Source: an uncultured Ectothiorhodospiraceae bacterium (GTDB lineage Bacteria > Pseudomonadota > Gammaproteobacteria > Nevskiales > Oceanococcaceae). Taken from it: a stretch of DNA of 64,000 nucleotides. Below the pieces are notes generated by a model, which was given only the letters and a program-made list of their open reading frames with translations, did no database searches and was not told where the DNA came from. Shown in pieces: positions 54,532 through 64,000 of this stretch. A program made the position numbers and the translations under genes. The stretch is from assembly GCA_937141935.1 (NCBI GenBank), contig CAKZQS010000027.1:1-64000 (forward strand), in the 5' to 3' direction. How positions within the stretch are numbered: the stretch's first letter is position 1; the number at the start of each line of letters is the position of its first letter.

Positions 54532-54532
<1 letters not shown>
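53876..54532 (+). CDS. cheD: Chemoreceptor glutamine deamidase CheD
   Basis: Deamidates receptor Gln residues. 218 residues. The catalytic Cys is C67 in [20 protein letters not shown] and the His is H84 in [28 protein letters not shown] follows. The C-terminus ends GGGVELF, the same VELF as the receptor at 55620. The ATG overlaps the cheR stop; a 25-residue Pro-rich extension precedes the conserved part. It is followed directly by cheB, sharing one base (TGATG). Confidence 0.92.
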
Positions 54533-55619
<1,087 letters not shown>

Positions 55620-55623
<4 letters not shown>

Positions 55624-56810
55624 ACGCGGTCGCCATCAAGATGCTGCTGCCCCCGCTCCTGGTCTCCGGCCTGGTGGTTGGCCTGTTGCTGGCGCGCGTG
55701 CCGGGCCCCTGGGCCTGGGGCGCGAGCCTGGTGCTGGCCGGCCTGTGGGCCAGCCTGCTGGGCGCGGTGTGGCGCGGCCGGGTCATTCTGGATGTGCCGG
55801 CGCGCGACGCGGCCGAGCGGCAGCGCTGCGATGAGCTGGTGCAGCAGTGGCGGCAGCAGGCCGGCACCGAACTCAACGGCCTGCGCGCCGACCTGGAGCG
55901 GCTGCGCCAGCTGGTCAGCGATGCCATCGAAACGCTGACCAGCAGCTTCGACCGCATCCAGGCCGAGTCGCATGCCCAGCAGCAGGAGGTGCAGCGCATC
56001 GTGGATGGCGGCGACGCCAATGCCGTGGATGTGGGCGCCTTCGCCGACAGCGCCGGGCAAATGATGCAGCAGCTGGTGGCGGTGCTGGCCGAGGAAAGCC
56101 GCAACTCGGCCCTCACGGTGCAGCACATCGACACCATGGCCGAGCACCTGGACGCGATCTTCGCGCTGCTCGAGGACGTCGAGTCGATTGCCGACCAGAC
56201 CAACCTGCTGGCGCTGAACGCGGCCATCGAGGCCGCCCGCGCCGGCGAGGCCGGCCGCGGCTTCGCGGTGGTGGCCGAAGAGGTGCGCACGCTGTCCGAG
56301 CGCTCGGGCAGCTTCAACGACCAGATCCGCAAGCGGGTGCATGAGTCCCGCGCGGCGATGGCCACCGTGCGCGGCACGGTCAAGGACATGGCCGCCCGCG
56401 ACCAGCAGGCGAGCGAAGAGGCCGAAACCCGCGTCGGCGGCATGCTGCAGCAGGCCCAGTCGCTGCAGCAGACCCTGGATGCCAGCATCGCCCGCGTGGG
56501 GGCCTGTGGCGAAGCCATCCGGGCGGCCACGGCCGAGGCGGTGCGCTCGCTGCAGTTTGGCGACATCGCCACGCAGGTGGTTGGCGCCACCGAGGGCCAT
56601 GTGCAGCGGGTGGCCGACATCCACGAAGAACTGGTGGCGCTGCAGGGCGCGCTGGGCAAGGCCCTGGCCCGGCCGCTGGAGCCCGGCGCCGAGCAGGCCG
56701 TGCCGCAGGCCGGCGCCCGGCTGCGCGAGCGGCAAAGCGCCTGGACGGCGCCGCCACACAAGCCCGCCCAGCAGGAGAGCCTGCAGGCCGGCAACGTCGA
56801 GTTGTTCTAG
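55620..56810 (+). CDS. Small membrane-bound methyl-accepting chemotaxis protein
   Basis: 396 residues. Two hydrophobic segments close together (about 7-25 and 30-50) with almost no periplasmic part, so it is unlikely to sense external ligand directly. Long helical stretch (60-180), then the receptor hairpin tip [20 protein letters not shown] followed by [20 protein letters not shown], then a long return helix with [19 protein letters not shown]. The signalling region is short and the C-terminus is NVELF, shared with CheD. Overlaps cheB by four bases. A hairpin follows 12 bases after the stop. Confidence 0.9.
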
Positions 56811-56821
56811 GCGGCTGGTTA

Positions 56822-56840
56822 CGCCGCGAGTCTCGCGGCG
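56822..56840 (+). terminator. Hairpin at the end of the chemotaxis block
   Basis: CGCCGCG-AGTCT-CGCGGCG, a 7-bp perfect stem (extendable to 9 bp with a tight loop) starting 12 bases after the receptor stop. No T run follows, so it may need Rho or only protect the 3' end. The rest of the gap to 56936 holds loosely repeated GCGGCCAA/GTCC and GTGGTCAG words. Confidence 0.4.
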
Positions 56841-56936
56841 GAGCTCGCGGCCAAATCCCCGACTCATTCCGCGGCCAAGTCCGCAGCGAGCTTCGTGGTC
56901 AGGCTCGTGGTCAGCCTGGGGCGTTAGGCCCGCGAT

Positions 56937-57299
56937 TCAGTCGCTGCATTCCAGGCAGCGGCTGGCGGTGGGGTCCACCTGCATGCGCCGGGGGTCGATG
57001 GCCTCGGCGCACTGCGTGCACAGCCCCCATTCGCCACGGGCCAGGCGGCGCCGCGCGCCGCCGATACGGGCCAGCTGCAGCTGCCGGCGGCGCTGCGCCT
57101 CCAGCGCCATTTGCTGCTGCTGCAGCGCATCCATGCGCGACAGCCGGCCCTGCCGGGTCTGGTCCAGCGCCACCGGGTCGGCCGTGCCGGCCGCCGCGGC
57201 GGTCTCGGCCTGCAGCGCGGCCTCCAGGGCATCCAGGCGGGCCAGGGCCTGCTTCGCATCGAGCCCCGCGCCAGCCGCGTTGTCAAAGTCTGTCGCCAT
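56937..57299 (-). CDS. DksA/TraR-type C4 zinc-finger protein
   Basis: 120 residues. A helical N-terminal coil (about 15-75, LDALEAALQAETAAAAG) and a C-terminal four-Cys zinc finger, GLCTQCAEAIDPRRM then ASRCLECSD (C-x2-C-x17-C-x2-C). DksA-family proteins bind the RNA polymerase secondary channel and, with ppGpp, alter promoter choice. This is a short member, nearer TraR/DksA-like than DksA itself. The ATG at 57299 was chosen; the open frame continues upstream but without homology. Convergent with the chemotaxis block and divergent from the EAL gene. Confidence 0.85.
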   Translation of the reverse strand: MATDFDNAAGAGLDAKQALARLDALEAALQAETAAAAGTADPVALDQTRQGRLSRMDALQQQQMALEAQRRRQLQLARIGGARRRLARGEWGLCTQCAEAIDPRRMQVDPTASRCLECSD

Positions 57300-57426
57300 G
57301 CTGTGTCCTCCCGTCCCGGTGGGCGCCTGGCGTGTTGCGGCCTGCGCGATCCCATCCGGTCGAACACCATAGTCGTGCCGCCGCCGCACTGCCATACTGC
57401 AGGCGACCGAGACCGCGGGAGGCGCG

Positions 57427-59412
57427 ATGCTCGCAACCCTGGCCCTGGCCGCCGCGACCTGCGTGGCGGCGCCGCTGCCCGAGCCGGCGGGCGGTTGGGC
57501 CGTGGCCAGCCCCCTGCTGGCCGCACAGCAGCCGCACCAGGCCACCCCCTTGAGCCGACCGCCGCCCTGCAGCGTCTATGCGCCGCTGGATGGCGAGGCC
57601 AATTACGGCATTGGCGCCGAGGAGGGCTGGCTGCGCCTGCGCCTGCCGCCGACGCTGGACGAACCCCGACTGCTGCTGCGCTTTGCCGGGCTGGAGCAGG
57701 TCTGCGTGTACTGGCCGCGGCGCCAGGCCGCGCCGCTGCGCGACTGCCGCCAGCGCGCCACGCCCGCGGGCCTGGGCGGCAGCGACATCGGCTGGCTGCT
57801 GCGGCCGCCCGCCGACTTTGACCCGGCCGGCGAGATCCAGCTGGGCGCCATTGCCCCGCTGTGGCTGAAGCTGCCGCTGGAATACGGCAGCGCCGAGGGC
57901 CTGGCCCGCGCCAGCCACCGCCGCCAGTACTACTGGGGCCTGTATTACGGCCTGCTGCTGGCCAGCGCCGTCATGGGCCTGGTCACCTTCGCCGCCCAGC
58001 GCGAGAAGATGTACCTGACCTTCGCCGCCCATGTCGCCGCCCTGGGCGTGGCCGTGGCGCTGTGGCAGGGCCGCTTCGTGGCCTGGGAGTTCGCCGGCAT
58101 CAGCAGCGTGGGGCTGGCGCCGATGCTGATGGGCCTCGCCGTGGCGGCCGGGGCCTTGTTCCACCGCGACTTCATGGCCACGGCACGCACGGCGCCGCGG
58201 GCCTCACGCGGTTTCGGGCTGGTGGCTGCGGCGGCCGTGGGCAGTGCGCTGCTGGTGCCGCTGGCGCCGGCCAGCGCCTCCAGCGCCATCGGCGGGCTGG
58301 CGCTGCTGTGGGTGGGGCTGACTCTGGGCACCGCCATGTTGCGCGCCAAGGGCGGGGCGCAGTCCGCACGCTATGTGCTGGCCGGCACCTCCGTGCTGCT
58401 GGCGGCCATCGTCATCAATGCCCTGCAGGCGCTGGGCCTGCCGCTGGCCAGCCCCCAGGCCACGAACCTGTGGCTGTACGTGGGGGTGTTGTCCTCGACG
58501 CTGTTCCTGGTGGTGGCGATGACGCGGCGCGTGCGCACCATGACGCTGGAACGCGACGCCGCCCTGCAGGTGCTGGGGCGCCAGGGCGCGCAGGCCAGCG
58601 GCATCAGCGCCGAGCGCCAGGCGCGGCTGGCACCCAAGCTGCAAGGCGCGTTGTCCCGCGGCCTGCTGGAGCTGCACTACCAGCCCATATTGCGTGGCCG
58701 CAGCGGCCAGCTGGTGGCGCTGGAGGGGCTGCTGCGGTGGCCGCGCGGGCCCGAGCTGGAGCCCGTGGGCAGCGCCGAAACCGTGGCGCTGGCCCAGGCC
58801 AGCGGCATCGGCGGCAAGCTCAGCGACTTCGTGCTGCAGCGCGCGCTGGCCGACATGGCCGCCTGGCGTGGGCTGGGCTATGCCGTGCCGGCGGTGGCCA
58901 TCAACCTGCGCGCCGAGGATTTGTCCGTCGAGCTGCCAAGGCGCGTCTTCCGCGCGCTGGCCGCCTGGCGTTTGCCGCCCAGCGCGCTGCAGCTCGAAAT
59001 CACCGAGCAGGCGCTGGTGCGCAACCTGGAGCGGGCCGGCAAGGTGGTGGAGGCGCTGTGCGACGGCGGTGTGGAGGTGTGGGTGGACGACTTCGGCAGC
59101 GGCTATTCCGCGCTGAACTACCTGCGCTCGTTGCCGGCTACCGGCGTCAAGCTGGATCGCGCCTTTTTGCAGGATTACCCCGCCCACCCGCGCGCACGGC
59201 AACTGGTCGAGGCCGTATTGGGCCTGGCCCGCGACCTGGGCCTGAAGGTGATTGTGGAGGGCGTGGAGACGGCCGAGCAGCAGCAGCGCCTGAACAGCGA
59301 GGGCGATTTGCTGCTGCAGGGCTTTCACTACGCCGAGCCGCTGGACGCCCCCGCGCTGCGCGGCTGGCTGCAGCAGCGCCGCCAGCAGGCCACCCAGGCC
59401 AACGCCGCTTAG
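57427..59412 (+). CDS. 7TM sensor EAL-domain c-di-GMP phosphodiesterase
   Basis: 661 residues. Signal peptide-like start, a beta-rich extracytoplasmic 7TMR-DISM-like domain (about 40-160), seven hydrophobic helices (about 168-375), and a cytoplasmic EAL domain (about 400-650). No GGDEF domain. The signature reads EGL (LEGLLRW) instead of EAL. The other catalytic residues appear intact: Asn in AINLRAEDL, Glu in LEITEQ, Asp pair in WVDDFGSGYS, Lys in GVKLDRAF, Glu in VIVEGVET and Gln in LQGFHYAEP. So it is probably active and lowers c-di-GMP. A good ribosome site (CGGGAGG) precedes the start. Its neighbours suggest a motility role. Confidence 0.88.
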   Translation: MLATLALAAATCVAAPLPEPAGGWAVASPLLAAQQPHQATPLSRPPPCSVYAPLDGEANYGIGAEEGWLRLRLPPTLDEPRLLLRFAGLEQVCVYWPRRQAAPLRDCRQRATPAGLGGSDIGWLLRPPADFDPAGEIQLGAIAPLWLKLPLEYGSAEGLARASHRRQYYWGLYYGLLLASAVMGLVTFAAQREKMYLTFAAHVAALGVAVALWQGRFVAWEFAGISSVGLAPMLMGLAVAAGALFHRDFMATARTAPRASRGFGLVAAAAVGSALLVPLAPASASSAIGGLALLWVGLTLGTAMLRAKGGAQSARYVLAGTSVLLAAIVINALQALGLPLASPQATNLWLYVGVLSSTLFLVVAMTRRVRTMTLERDAALQVLGRQGAQASGISAERQARLAPKLQGALSRGLLELHYQPILRGRSGQLVALEGLLRWPRGPELEPVGSAETVALAQASGIGGKLSDFVLQRALADMAAWRGLGYAVPAVAINLRAEDLSVELPRRVFRALAAWRLPPSALQLEITEQALVRNLERAGKVVEALCDGGVEVWVDDFGSGYSALNYLRSLPATGVKLDRAFLQDYPAHPRARQLVEAVLGLARDLGLKVIVEGVETAEQQQRLNSEGDLLLQGFHYAEPLDAPALRGWLQQRRQQATQANAA

Positions 59413-60290
59413 CCGGCCTGGCGCTCGCCCTGGCTGGCGATGCGGGCCACGGCGTCGGCGATGGCCGGCGCCTGGTCTTCCTGCAAAAAATGCTTGCCCG
59501 GCACGGTGTGCAGCGGCGCGCCGGTGATGTCGGCGGCGATGCGGCCGTAGACATCCAGCCGCAGGGCCGGGTCCTGCGCGCCCCAGAGCAGCTGCACTGG
59601 GTAGGGCACGTTGCGCACCGTGCTGATGTAGCGCGCCTCCTTTTCGGGCGTGGTCTCGAAGCTGCGCATGATGCGCAAAAAGGCGCGGCCGCCATCGCCG
59701 TGCTTGAGCAGCGCCACATGGGCGTCGATCTCGCTGGGCGGCACCGCGCGCACATCGCCTATGCCCTGCCAGGCCATCAGCAGGCGAAAGGCCGGCTTGA
59801 CCATCGAGGCCAGCCAGGCCTCGCCGAGCAGCGGCACCTCGAAGGGCCGCATTACCCAGGGCTTGCGAAAGCGCGACACCGCCAGCAGCGTGTTCAGCAG
59901 CGTGATCGAGCGCACCCGGCCGCGCAGCGCGGCGGCCAGCTCAAAGCCCACCGGCCCGCCAATGTCGTGCACCACCAGGTGGAAGTCGTCGAGCCCCAGC
60001 GCATCCACCGCCTGCACGGCGAAGCGGCCCAGGCCCGTCCAGGAGTAATCGAAATCGGCCGGCCGCTCGGCCAGCCCCAGGCCCGGCAGGTCGAAGGCCA
60101 CACCGCGCAGGCCGCGCTCGGCCAGCGCCGGCACCAGGCGCCGGTACACAAAGCTGGAGACCGGCACGCCATGCATGCACAGCACCGGCACACCGCTGCC
60201 GGCATCCAGGGCAAAGCTTTCGACCCCGCCGGCGCTGAAACGGCGGCCGGCCGCGGCGTGTTGCTGGAGGACCTCGCGGGTCGATGCCAT
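59409..60290 (-). CDS. Alpha/beta hydrolase (haloalkane dehalogenase/epoxide hydrolase-like)
   Basis: 293 residues. HGVP oxyanion motif (40-43), nucleophile Asp109 in LVVHDIGGPVG, acid Asp at about 240 (GAQDPAL), His at about 267 (GKHFLQED). An Asp nucleophile points to haloalkane dehalogenases or epoxide hydrolases rather than Ser esterases, but many such proteins have unknown substrates. No signal peptide, so cytoplasmic. Convergent with the EAL gene, with stop codons overlapping. No link to motility is evident. Confidence 0.82.
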   Translation of the reverse strand: MASTREVLQQHAAAGRRFSAGGVESFALDAGSGVPVLCMHGVPVSSFVYRRLVPALAERGLRGVAFDLPGLGLAERPADFDYSWTGLGRFAVQAVDALGLDDFHLVVHDIGGPVGFELAAALRGRVRSITLLNTLLAVSRFRKPWVMRPFEVPLLGEAWLASMVKPAFRLLMAWQGIGDVRAVPPSEIDAHVALLKHGDGGRAFLRIMRSFETTPEKEARYISTVRNVPYPVQLLWGAQDPALRLDVYGRIAADITGAPLHTVPGKHFLQEDQAPAIADAVARIASQGERQAG

Positions 60291-60357
60291 GGCGATACTC
60301 GGGCGGGGCGGGGGTCAGCGGCGGACTATGCCGGGCCGCCCCGGCCGACTCAAGCGG

Positions 60358-61311
60358 CTATGGGGCGGGGGCCGGGCCTGGGTCGGGGTTAGGGGCGGGG
60401 TCAGGGTCAGGGTCAGGGTCAGGGGCAGGGGCGCCACGGCCAACGCCGCCACCGCGGGTGGACAGAGCGCCCTCCCGCACACCGCTGGCCGAGTCGATGG
60501 TGCGCGCACCACAATCCTCGCCACGGTTGTGCAGCCACTTGGTCAGCCAGGTCTCGGCCTCCAGCCCGCGCATGCAGCGGGTCTGATCCGCATTGCTGGC
60601 CAGCACCTCGTAGCGCTTCTTCCAGCCGCGCAGGCTGTGCGGCGTTTTTTCGTAGATCACCAGCGCGGCGGACAGCGGCTCGGAACTCCAGTCCAGCACC
60701 GCCATGTAGGGCTTTTGCACCGCTACCGACCAGCCAAAGTTGCTGCCGAGCGGCGGCTGGCCGCGCACCATGCTGCCGTCGTACAGCCACTCGCTGGAGG
60801 TCGGGTCGTGGCGGTACATGATGCGCACCGCCGGCCGGCGGGCGCTGCCCACCACCCGGTGGTGATCGTCCTCGTACAGCACCTTCTCGCGCGGGTCGCC
60901 ATCCAGAATCATCTGCCCCAGCCGCCGGCGCTGCTCGATGTCGCCCTCAATCAGCAGGCCCATGTCGGCGGCATCCTGCGGCGCATCCGGGGGCGCGATA
61001 CGGCTTGAGCGGCGGGATGGGCGGGGCTGCCCCGCCGGCTGACCATAGTCGAAGCCCGGCATGGCGTTACTGGCATCGCTGGCCATGCCGCGGTCGGCGG
61101 GGGGCGGCGTTTCCGCCCCGGATTTTTGACCTGCGCCGACGTTGTCGCTGTCGGCGGCTGCGGGTAGGGCCGGGGCCAGGCTCAGGGCGAAGGCCACGAC
61201 AAAGGCCAGGAGCCTGGCCAGGCCGGCTTGCCTGCGCGGGCGGCCGAGCGGCGGCTGGACGGTAGGCGGGGGGAAGGGCCTGGGGGCGGTGCGCATGGTC
61301 AATCGTCTCAC
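60358..61311 (-). CDS. Secreted protein of unknown function with Asp-Pro-rich tail
   Basis: 317 residues if the first ATG is used; a second ATG five codons in (61296) is equally good. A long basic N-region precedes a hydrophobic segment (about 31-48, LARLLAFVVAFALSLAPALP), a probable signal peptide. A soluble domain (about 95-270) has Trp and Tyr motifs such as VLYEDDHHRVVGSARRPAVR and SEWLYDGSM, with paired Cys near 249 and 273. The last 30 residues are nearly all Pro/Asp/Ala (PDPDPDPDP). I do not recognise the family. Downstream of it lies a short gap and the hydrolase gene. Confidence 0.72.
   Translation of the reverse strand: MRRLTMRTAPRPFPPPTVQPPLGRPRRQAGLARLLAFVVAFALSLAPALPAAADSDNVGAGQKSGAETPPPADRGMASDASNAMPGFDYGQPAGQPRPSRRSSRIAPPDAPQDAADMGLLIEGDIEQRRRLGQMILDGDPREKVLYEDDHHRVVGSARRPAVRIMYRHDPTSSEWLYDGSMVRGQPPLGSNFGWSVAVQKPYMAVLDWSSEPLSAALVIYEKTPHSLRGWKKRYEVLASNADQTRCMRGLEAETWLTKWLHNRGEDCGARTIDSASGVREGALSTRGGGVGRGAPAPDPDPDPDPAPNPDPGPAPAP
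60395..60424. repeat. Hexanucleotide tandem repeat (GGGTCA)n in the tail of the secreted protein gene
   Basis: About four copies of GGGTCA, flanked by imperfect GGGGTT and GGGGCA units, coding Asp-Pro on the minus strand. Unit length is in frame, so copy-number variation would lengthen the tail without frameshift. Confidence 0.8.
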
Positions 61312-61459
61312 TGCGTGCTGATCAACCCGGACGGAGATGGTCTGGCCGGCGAGGGACTAGGAACGGCCGGCGGCCTGCAAGTTCCTGGCCCCATCGGGGT
61401 GGGCCCGCGGCGCGAACAGCTTGCGCCCTTGGCCCATACCAGCCCCTCCGGCGCGGCGG

Positions 61460-64000
61460 CTACATGTTGCGCCGGTACGCCCCGCCAACCTCATAGAGCG
61501 CGTGGCTGATCTGGCCCAGCGAGTAGTGGCGCACGGCTTCGAGCAGGGCTTCGAAGCTGTTATCGCGGGCCTGGGCGGTCTGTTGCAGCCGTTTGAGCGC
61601 GTCCGGGGCCTGCGGGTTGCGGGCCTGCTGGAAGGCGCGCACGTTGTCGATCTGCTGGCGCTTTTCGTCCTCGCTGGAGCGGATCAGCTCGATGGTGGTG
61701 GTGATCTCGCCGCCGGCATCGGGGGCCAGGAAGGTGTTCACGCCGATCAGCGGCAGCGAGCCGTCGTACTTCTTGGTTTCGTAGTACAGCGATTCGTCCT
61801 GGATCTTGCCGCGCTGGTACATGGTGTCCATGGCGCCCAGCACGCCGCCGCGCTCGCTGAGCGACTCGAATTCCTTGTACACGGCCTCCTCGACCAAATC
61901 GGTCAGGTAGTCGATGGCAAAGCTGCCCTGCCAGGGGTTTTCGATCTGGTTCAGGCCCAGCTCGCGGTTAATGATGAGCTGGATGGCCACGGCCCGGCGC
62001 ACCGAATCCTCGGTGGGGGTGGTGATGGCCTCGTCGAAGGCATTGGTGTGCAGGCTGTTGCAGTTGTCGAACAGCGCGTACAGCGCCTGCAGCGTGGTGC
62101 GAATGTCGTTGAACTGGATCTCCTGGGCGTGCAGCGACCGGCCCGAGGTCTGGATGTGGTACTTGAGCATCTGGCTGCGCGCGCTGGCGCCGTAGCGCTC
62201 GCGCATCGCGCGGGCCCAGATGCGCCGCGCCACGCGGCCAATCACCGCGTATTCCGGGTCCATGCCGTTGGAGAAGAAGAAGGACAGGTTCGGCGCGAAG
62301 GCGTCGATGTCCATGCCGCGGGCCAGGTAGTACTCGACGATGGTGAAGCCGTTGGCCAGCGTGAAGGCGAGCTGCGAAATCGGGTTCGCCCCGGCCTCGG
62401 CGATGTGGTAGCCGGAGATGGACACCGAGTAGAAGTTGCGCACGCCGCGCTCGACAAAGCTCTGCTGGATGTCGCCCATCATCCGCAGCGCGAACTCGGT
62501 GGAGAAGATGCAGGTGTTCTGGGCCTGGTCCTCCTTCAGGATGTCGGCCTGCACGGTGCCGCGCACCACCTTGACGGTGTCGGCGGCGATGCGGGCGTAG
62601 GTCTGGGCATCCACCACATCGGCGCCGGACACGCCCAGCAGCCCCAGGCCCAGGCCGTCGTTGCCCTCCGGCAGCTCGCCGGCGTATTGCGGGCGCGCCG
62701 CGTCGCCGTACATCGCCGCGATTTTTTGCTGCGCCGTCTGCCAGCGGGCCTCGTCTTCGCGCAAATGCTTCTCGACCTGCTGGTCGATGGCGGTGTTCAT
62801 GAACATCGCCAGGATGATGGGCGCCGGGCCGTTGATCGTCATCGACACGGAGGTGGTCGGCGCGCAGAGGTCAAAGCCCGAATAGAGCTTTTTCATGTCG
62901 TCCAGCGTGGCGATGGACACGCCGGAGTTGCCCACCTTGCCGTAGATGTCCGGGCGCTCGGCCGGGTCCTCGCCGTAGAGCGTGACCGAGTCAAAGGCGG
63001 TGGACAGCCGCGTGGCCGGCTGGCCCAGCGACAGGTAATGAAAGCGGCGGTTGGTGCGCTCGGGCGTGCCCTCGCCGGCAAACATGCGAATGGGGTCTTC
63101 GCCGCTGCGGCGGTAGGGGTAGATGCCGGCCGTGTAGGGGTAGCCGCCGGGTAGGTTTTCCTTAAGCGCAAAGCGCAGCCGCTCGCCCCAGGCCTCGTAG
63201 GCCGGCGCGGCCACCTTGGGGATGGGCTGGTGGCTCAGGCTCTGCGTGTAGTTGTCGCCGCTGATCTCGCGCTCGCGCACCGTGTAGCGGAACTGCTCGG
63301 CGGTCACGCCCTGCACCTTGGCCTCCCACTCGCGCAGGGTGCTGATGGCATCCGGGTCCAGCGCATCCAGCGTGGCGTTGTAGCGCTGGCGCAGCAGCGT
63401 GCGCGAGCGGTCGCCCTCGTCCGTCAATGCCTCGGCGGGGTAGGGGTCCAGCGGCGCCGGGCGGGCCGGGTCCTCGATTTCGCCCAGGGCTTCGTACAGC
63501 GCCTGCAGGCGGTTGGCGGCCTCGTGCTGGCTTTCGATGTGCCGGTTGATGCGCCGGCCGCCCTCGGCAATTTCGGCCAGGTAGCGGTTGCGCGCAGGCG
63601 GGATCAGCACCGTGGCGCGCGGCTCCTTGACCGTGGTGTCGGCCTGCGGCGTCCACTCGGCCTCCGGCAGCTCCAGCTTTGCGCGCAGCAGCCGGCACAG
63701 GTTCACGAACATCCAGGTCAAGCCCGGGTCGTTGAACTGGCTGGCAATGGTGGGGTAAACCGGCAGCTCGGCATCCGGCGTGTCGAAGGCCAGCCGGTTG
63801 CGCTTGACCTGCTTGCGCACGTCGCGCAGCGCGTCGTCGGCGCCGCGGCGGTCGAACTTGTTCAGCACGATCAGCTCGGCAAAGTCGAGCATGTCGATCT
63901 TCTCGAGCTGGCTGGCGGCGCCAAAGTCCGAGGTCATCACATACAGCGGGAAGTCGACCAGGTCGACAATCTCCGAATCGCTCTGGCCGATGCCGGCCGT
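61460..64000 (-). CDS. icmF: IcmF-type fused acyl-CoA mutase (B12-dependent), N-terminus beyond window
   Basis: About 846 residues visible; the 5' end lies off the right edge. Family order is B12-binding domain, MeaB-like GTPase, linker, mutase large domain. Visible are the end of the GTPase ([24 protein letters not shown] guanine motif), a linker, and the mutase barrel with [40 protein letters not shown] and the C-terminus [15 protein letters not shown]. Catalyses isobutyryl-CoA/butyryl-CoA rearrangement or a related branched acyl-CoA (pivalyl-CoA has been described for this family). Substrate cannot be set from sequence alone. Not related to motility; it marks the right border of the island. 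Confidence 0.93.
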   Translation of the reverse strand, partial: TAGIGQSDSEIVDLVDFPLYVMTSDFGAASQLEKIDMLDFAELIVLNKFDRRGADDALRDVRKQVKRNRLAFDTPDAELPVYPTIASQFNDPGLTWMFVNLCRLLRAKLELPEAEWTPQADTTVKEPRATVLIPPARNRYLAEIAEGGRRINRHIESQHEAANRLQALYEALGEIEDPARPAPLDPYPAEALTDEGDRSRTLLRQRYNATLDALDPDAISTLREWEAKVQGVTAEQFRYTVREREISGDNYTQSLSHQPIPKVAAPAYEAWGERLRFALKENLPGGYPYTAGIYPYRRSGEDPIRMFAGEGTPERTNRRFHYLSLGQPATRLSTAFDSVTLYGEDPAERPDIYGKVGNSGVSIATLDDMKKLYSGFDLCAPTTSVSMTINGPAPIILAMFMNTAIDQQVEKHLREDEARWQTAQQKIAAMYGDAARPQYAGELPEGNDGLGLGLLGVSGADVVDAQTYARIAADTVKVVRGTVQADILKEDQAQNTCIFSTEFALRMMGDIQQSFVERGVRNFYSVSISGYHIAEAGANPISQLAFTLANGFTIVEYYLARGMDIDAFAPNLSFFFSNGMDPEYAVIGRVARRIWARAMRERYGASARSQMLKYHIQTSGRSLHAQEIQFNDIRTTLQALYALFDNCNSLHTNAFDEAITTPTEDSVRRAVAIQLIINRELGLNQIENPWQGSFAIDYLTDLVEEAVYKEFESLSERGGVLGAMDTMYQRGKIQDESLYYETKKYDGSLPLIGVNTFLAPDAGGEITTTIELIRSSEDEKRQQIDNVRAFQQARNPQAPDALKRLQQTAQARDNSFEALLEAVRHYSLGQISHALYEVGGAYRRNM

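Noticed and set aside
61421-63154. Plus-strand open frame of 577 codons
   Set aside because: Antisense shadow of icmF, which has strong family motifs on the minus strand.

Overview
This window is almost entirely one flagellar and chemotaxis island in a very GC-rich gammaproteobacterium. The hierarchy is the polar-flagellum type: RpoN plus a FleQ-type activator, FlhF/FlhG, FliA/FlgM, CheZ, and a MotC/MotD-type stator. The order flgN-flgM-flgA/cheV-flgB..L-fliC-flaG-fliD-fliS-(PilZ-like)-rpoN-RR-fleQ-fliE..R-flhB-flhA-flhF-flhG-fliA-cheYZA-motCD-cheW resembles the Xanthomonadales (Lysobacterales). That placement is inferred from gene order and base composition only; no 16S gene or tRNA is present. 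No insertion sequence, prophage, CRISPR array or integrase is visible, so the island looks chromosomal and ancestral.

Layout. 1-920 (minus): start of a class I-beta DAHP-synthase-like gene, cut by the left edge. 1131-1628: a DUF2802-like membrane-anchored protein. 2242-3786 (minus): flgN, flgM, flgA. 3862-13580: cheV and the rod/hook/ring operon flgB to flgK, followed by flgL to 14501. 14633-18962: flagellin, FlaG, filament cap, FliS and an atypical PilZ-like protein. 19062-22274: regulators rpoN, a single-domain response regulator, and fleQ. 22375-37195: basal body, C-ring and export genes fliE to flhA. 37192-41179: flhF, flhG, fliA, cheY, cheZ. 41247-45316: cheA, motC, motD, cheW. 45313-56810: a second chemosensory block with a short membrane protein, STAS protein, cheY, cheA, cheW, a soluble chemoreceptor with five tandem PAS repeats, cheR, cheD, cheB and a small membrane chemoreceptor. 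56937-61311: a DksA/TraR zinc-finger protein (minus), a 7TM-EAL phosphodiesterase (plus), an alpha/beta hydrolase (minus) and a secreted protein with an Asp-Pro-rich tail (minus). 61460-64000 (minus): an IcmF-type fused acyl-CoA mutase, cut by the right edge.

Regulatory logic can be read directly from the sequence. Sigma-54 type -24/-12 elements (GG-N10-GC) lie upstream of flgB, fliE, fliL, flhA, cheV and possibly flgA. Sigma-28 elements of the form TCAAGTyT-N11-GCCGATAs lie upstream of flgM, fliC, fliS and motC. This supports a FleQ/RpoN class for the basal body and export apparatus and a FliA class for flagellin, the FliS chaperone, the stator and anti-sigma feedback.

I found no wholly new system. 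The most unusual features are: a three-hairpin repeat between flgG and flgH that coincides with loss of a normal flgH start; a receptor with five exact 366-bp PAS units; a C-terminal VELF tail shared by CheD and the second receptor; a duplicated DFEALLDAAHG peptide in the linker of the first CheA; an NPRH instead of NPTH autocleavage site in FlhB; and a sigma-28 promoter for motCD embedded in the 3' end of cheA.
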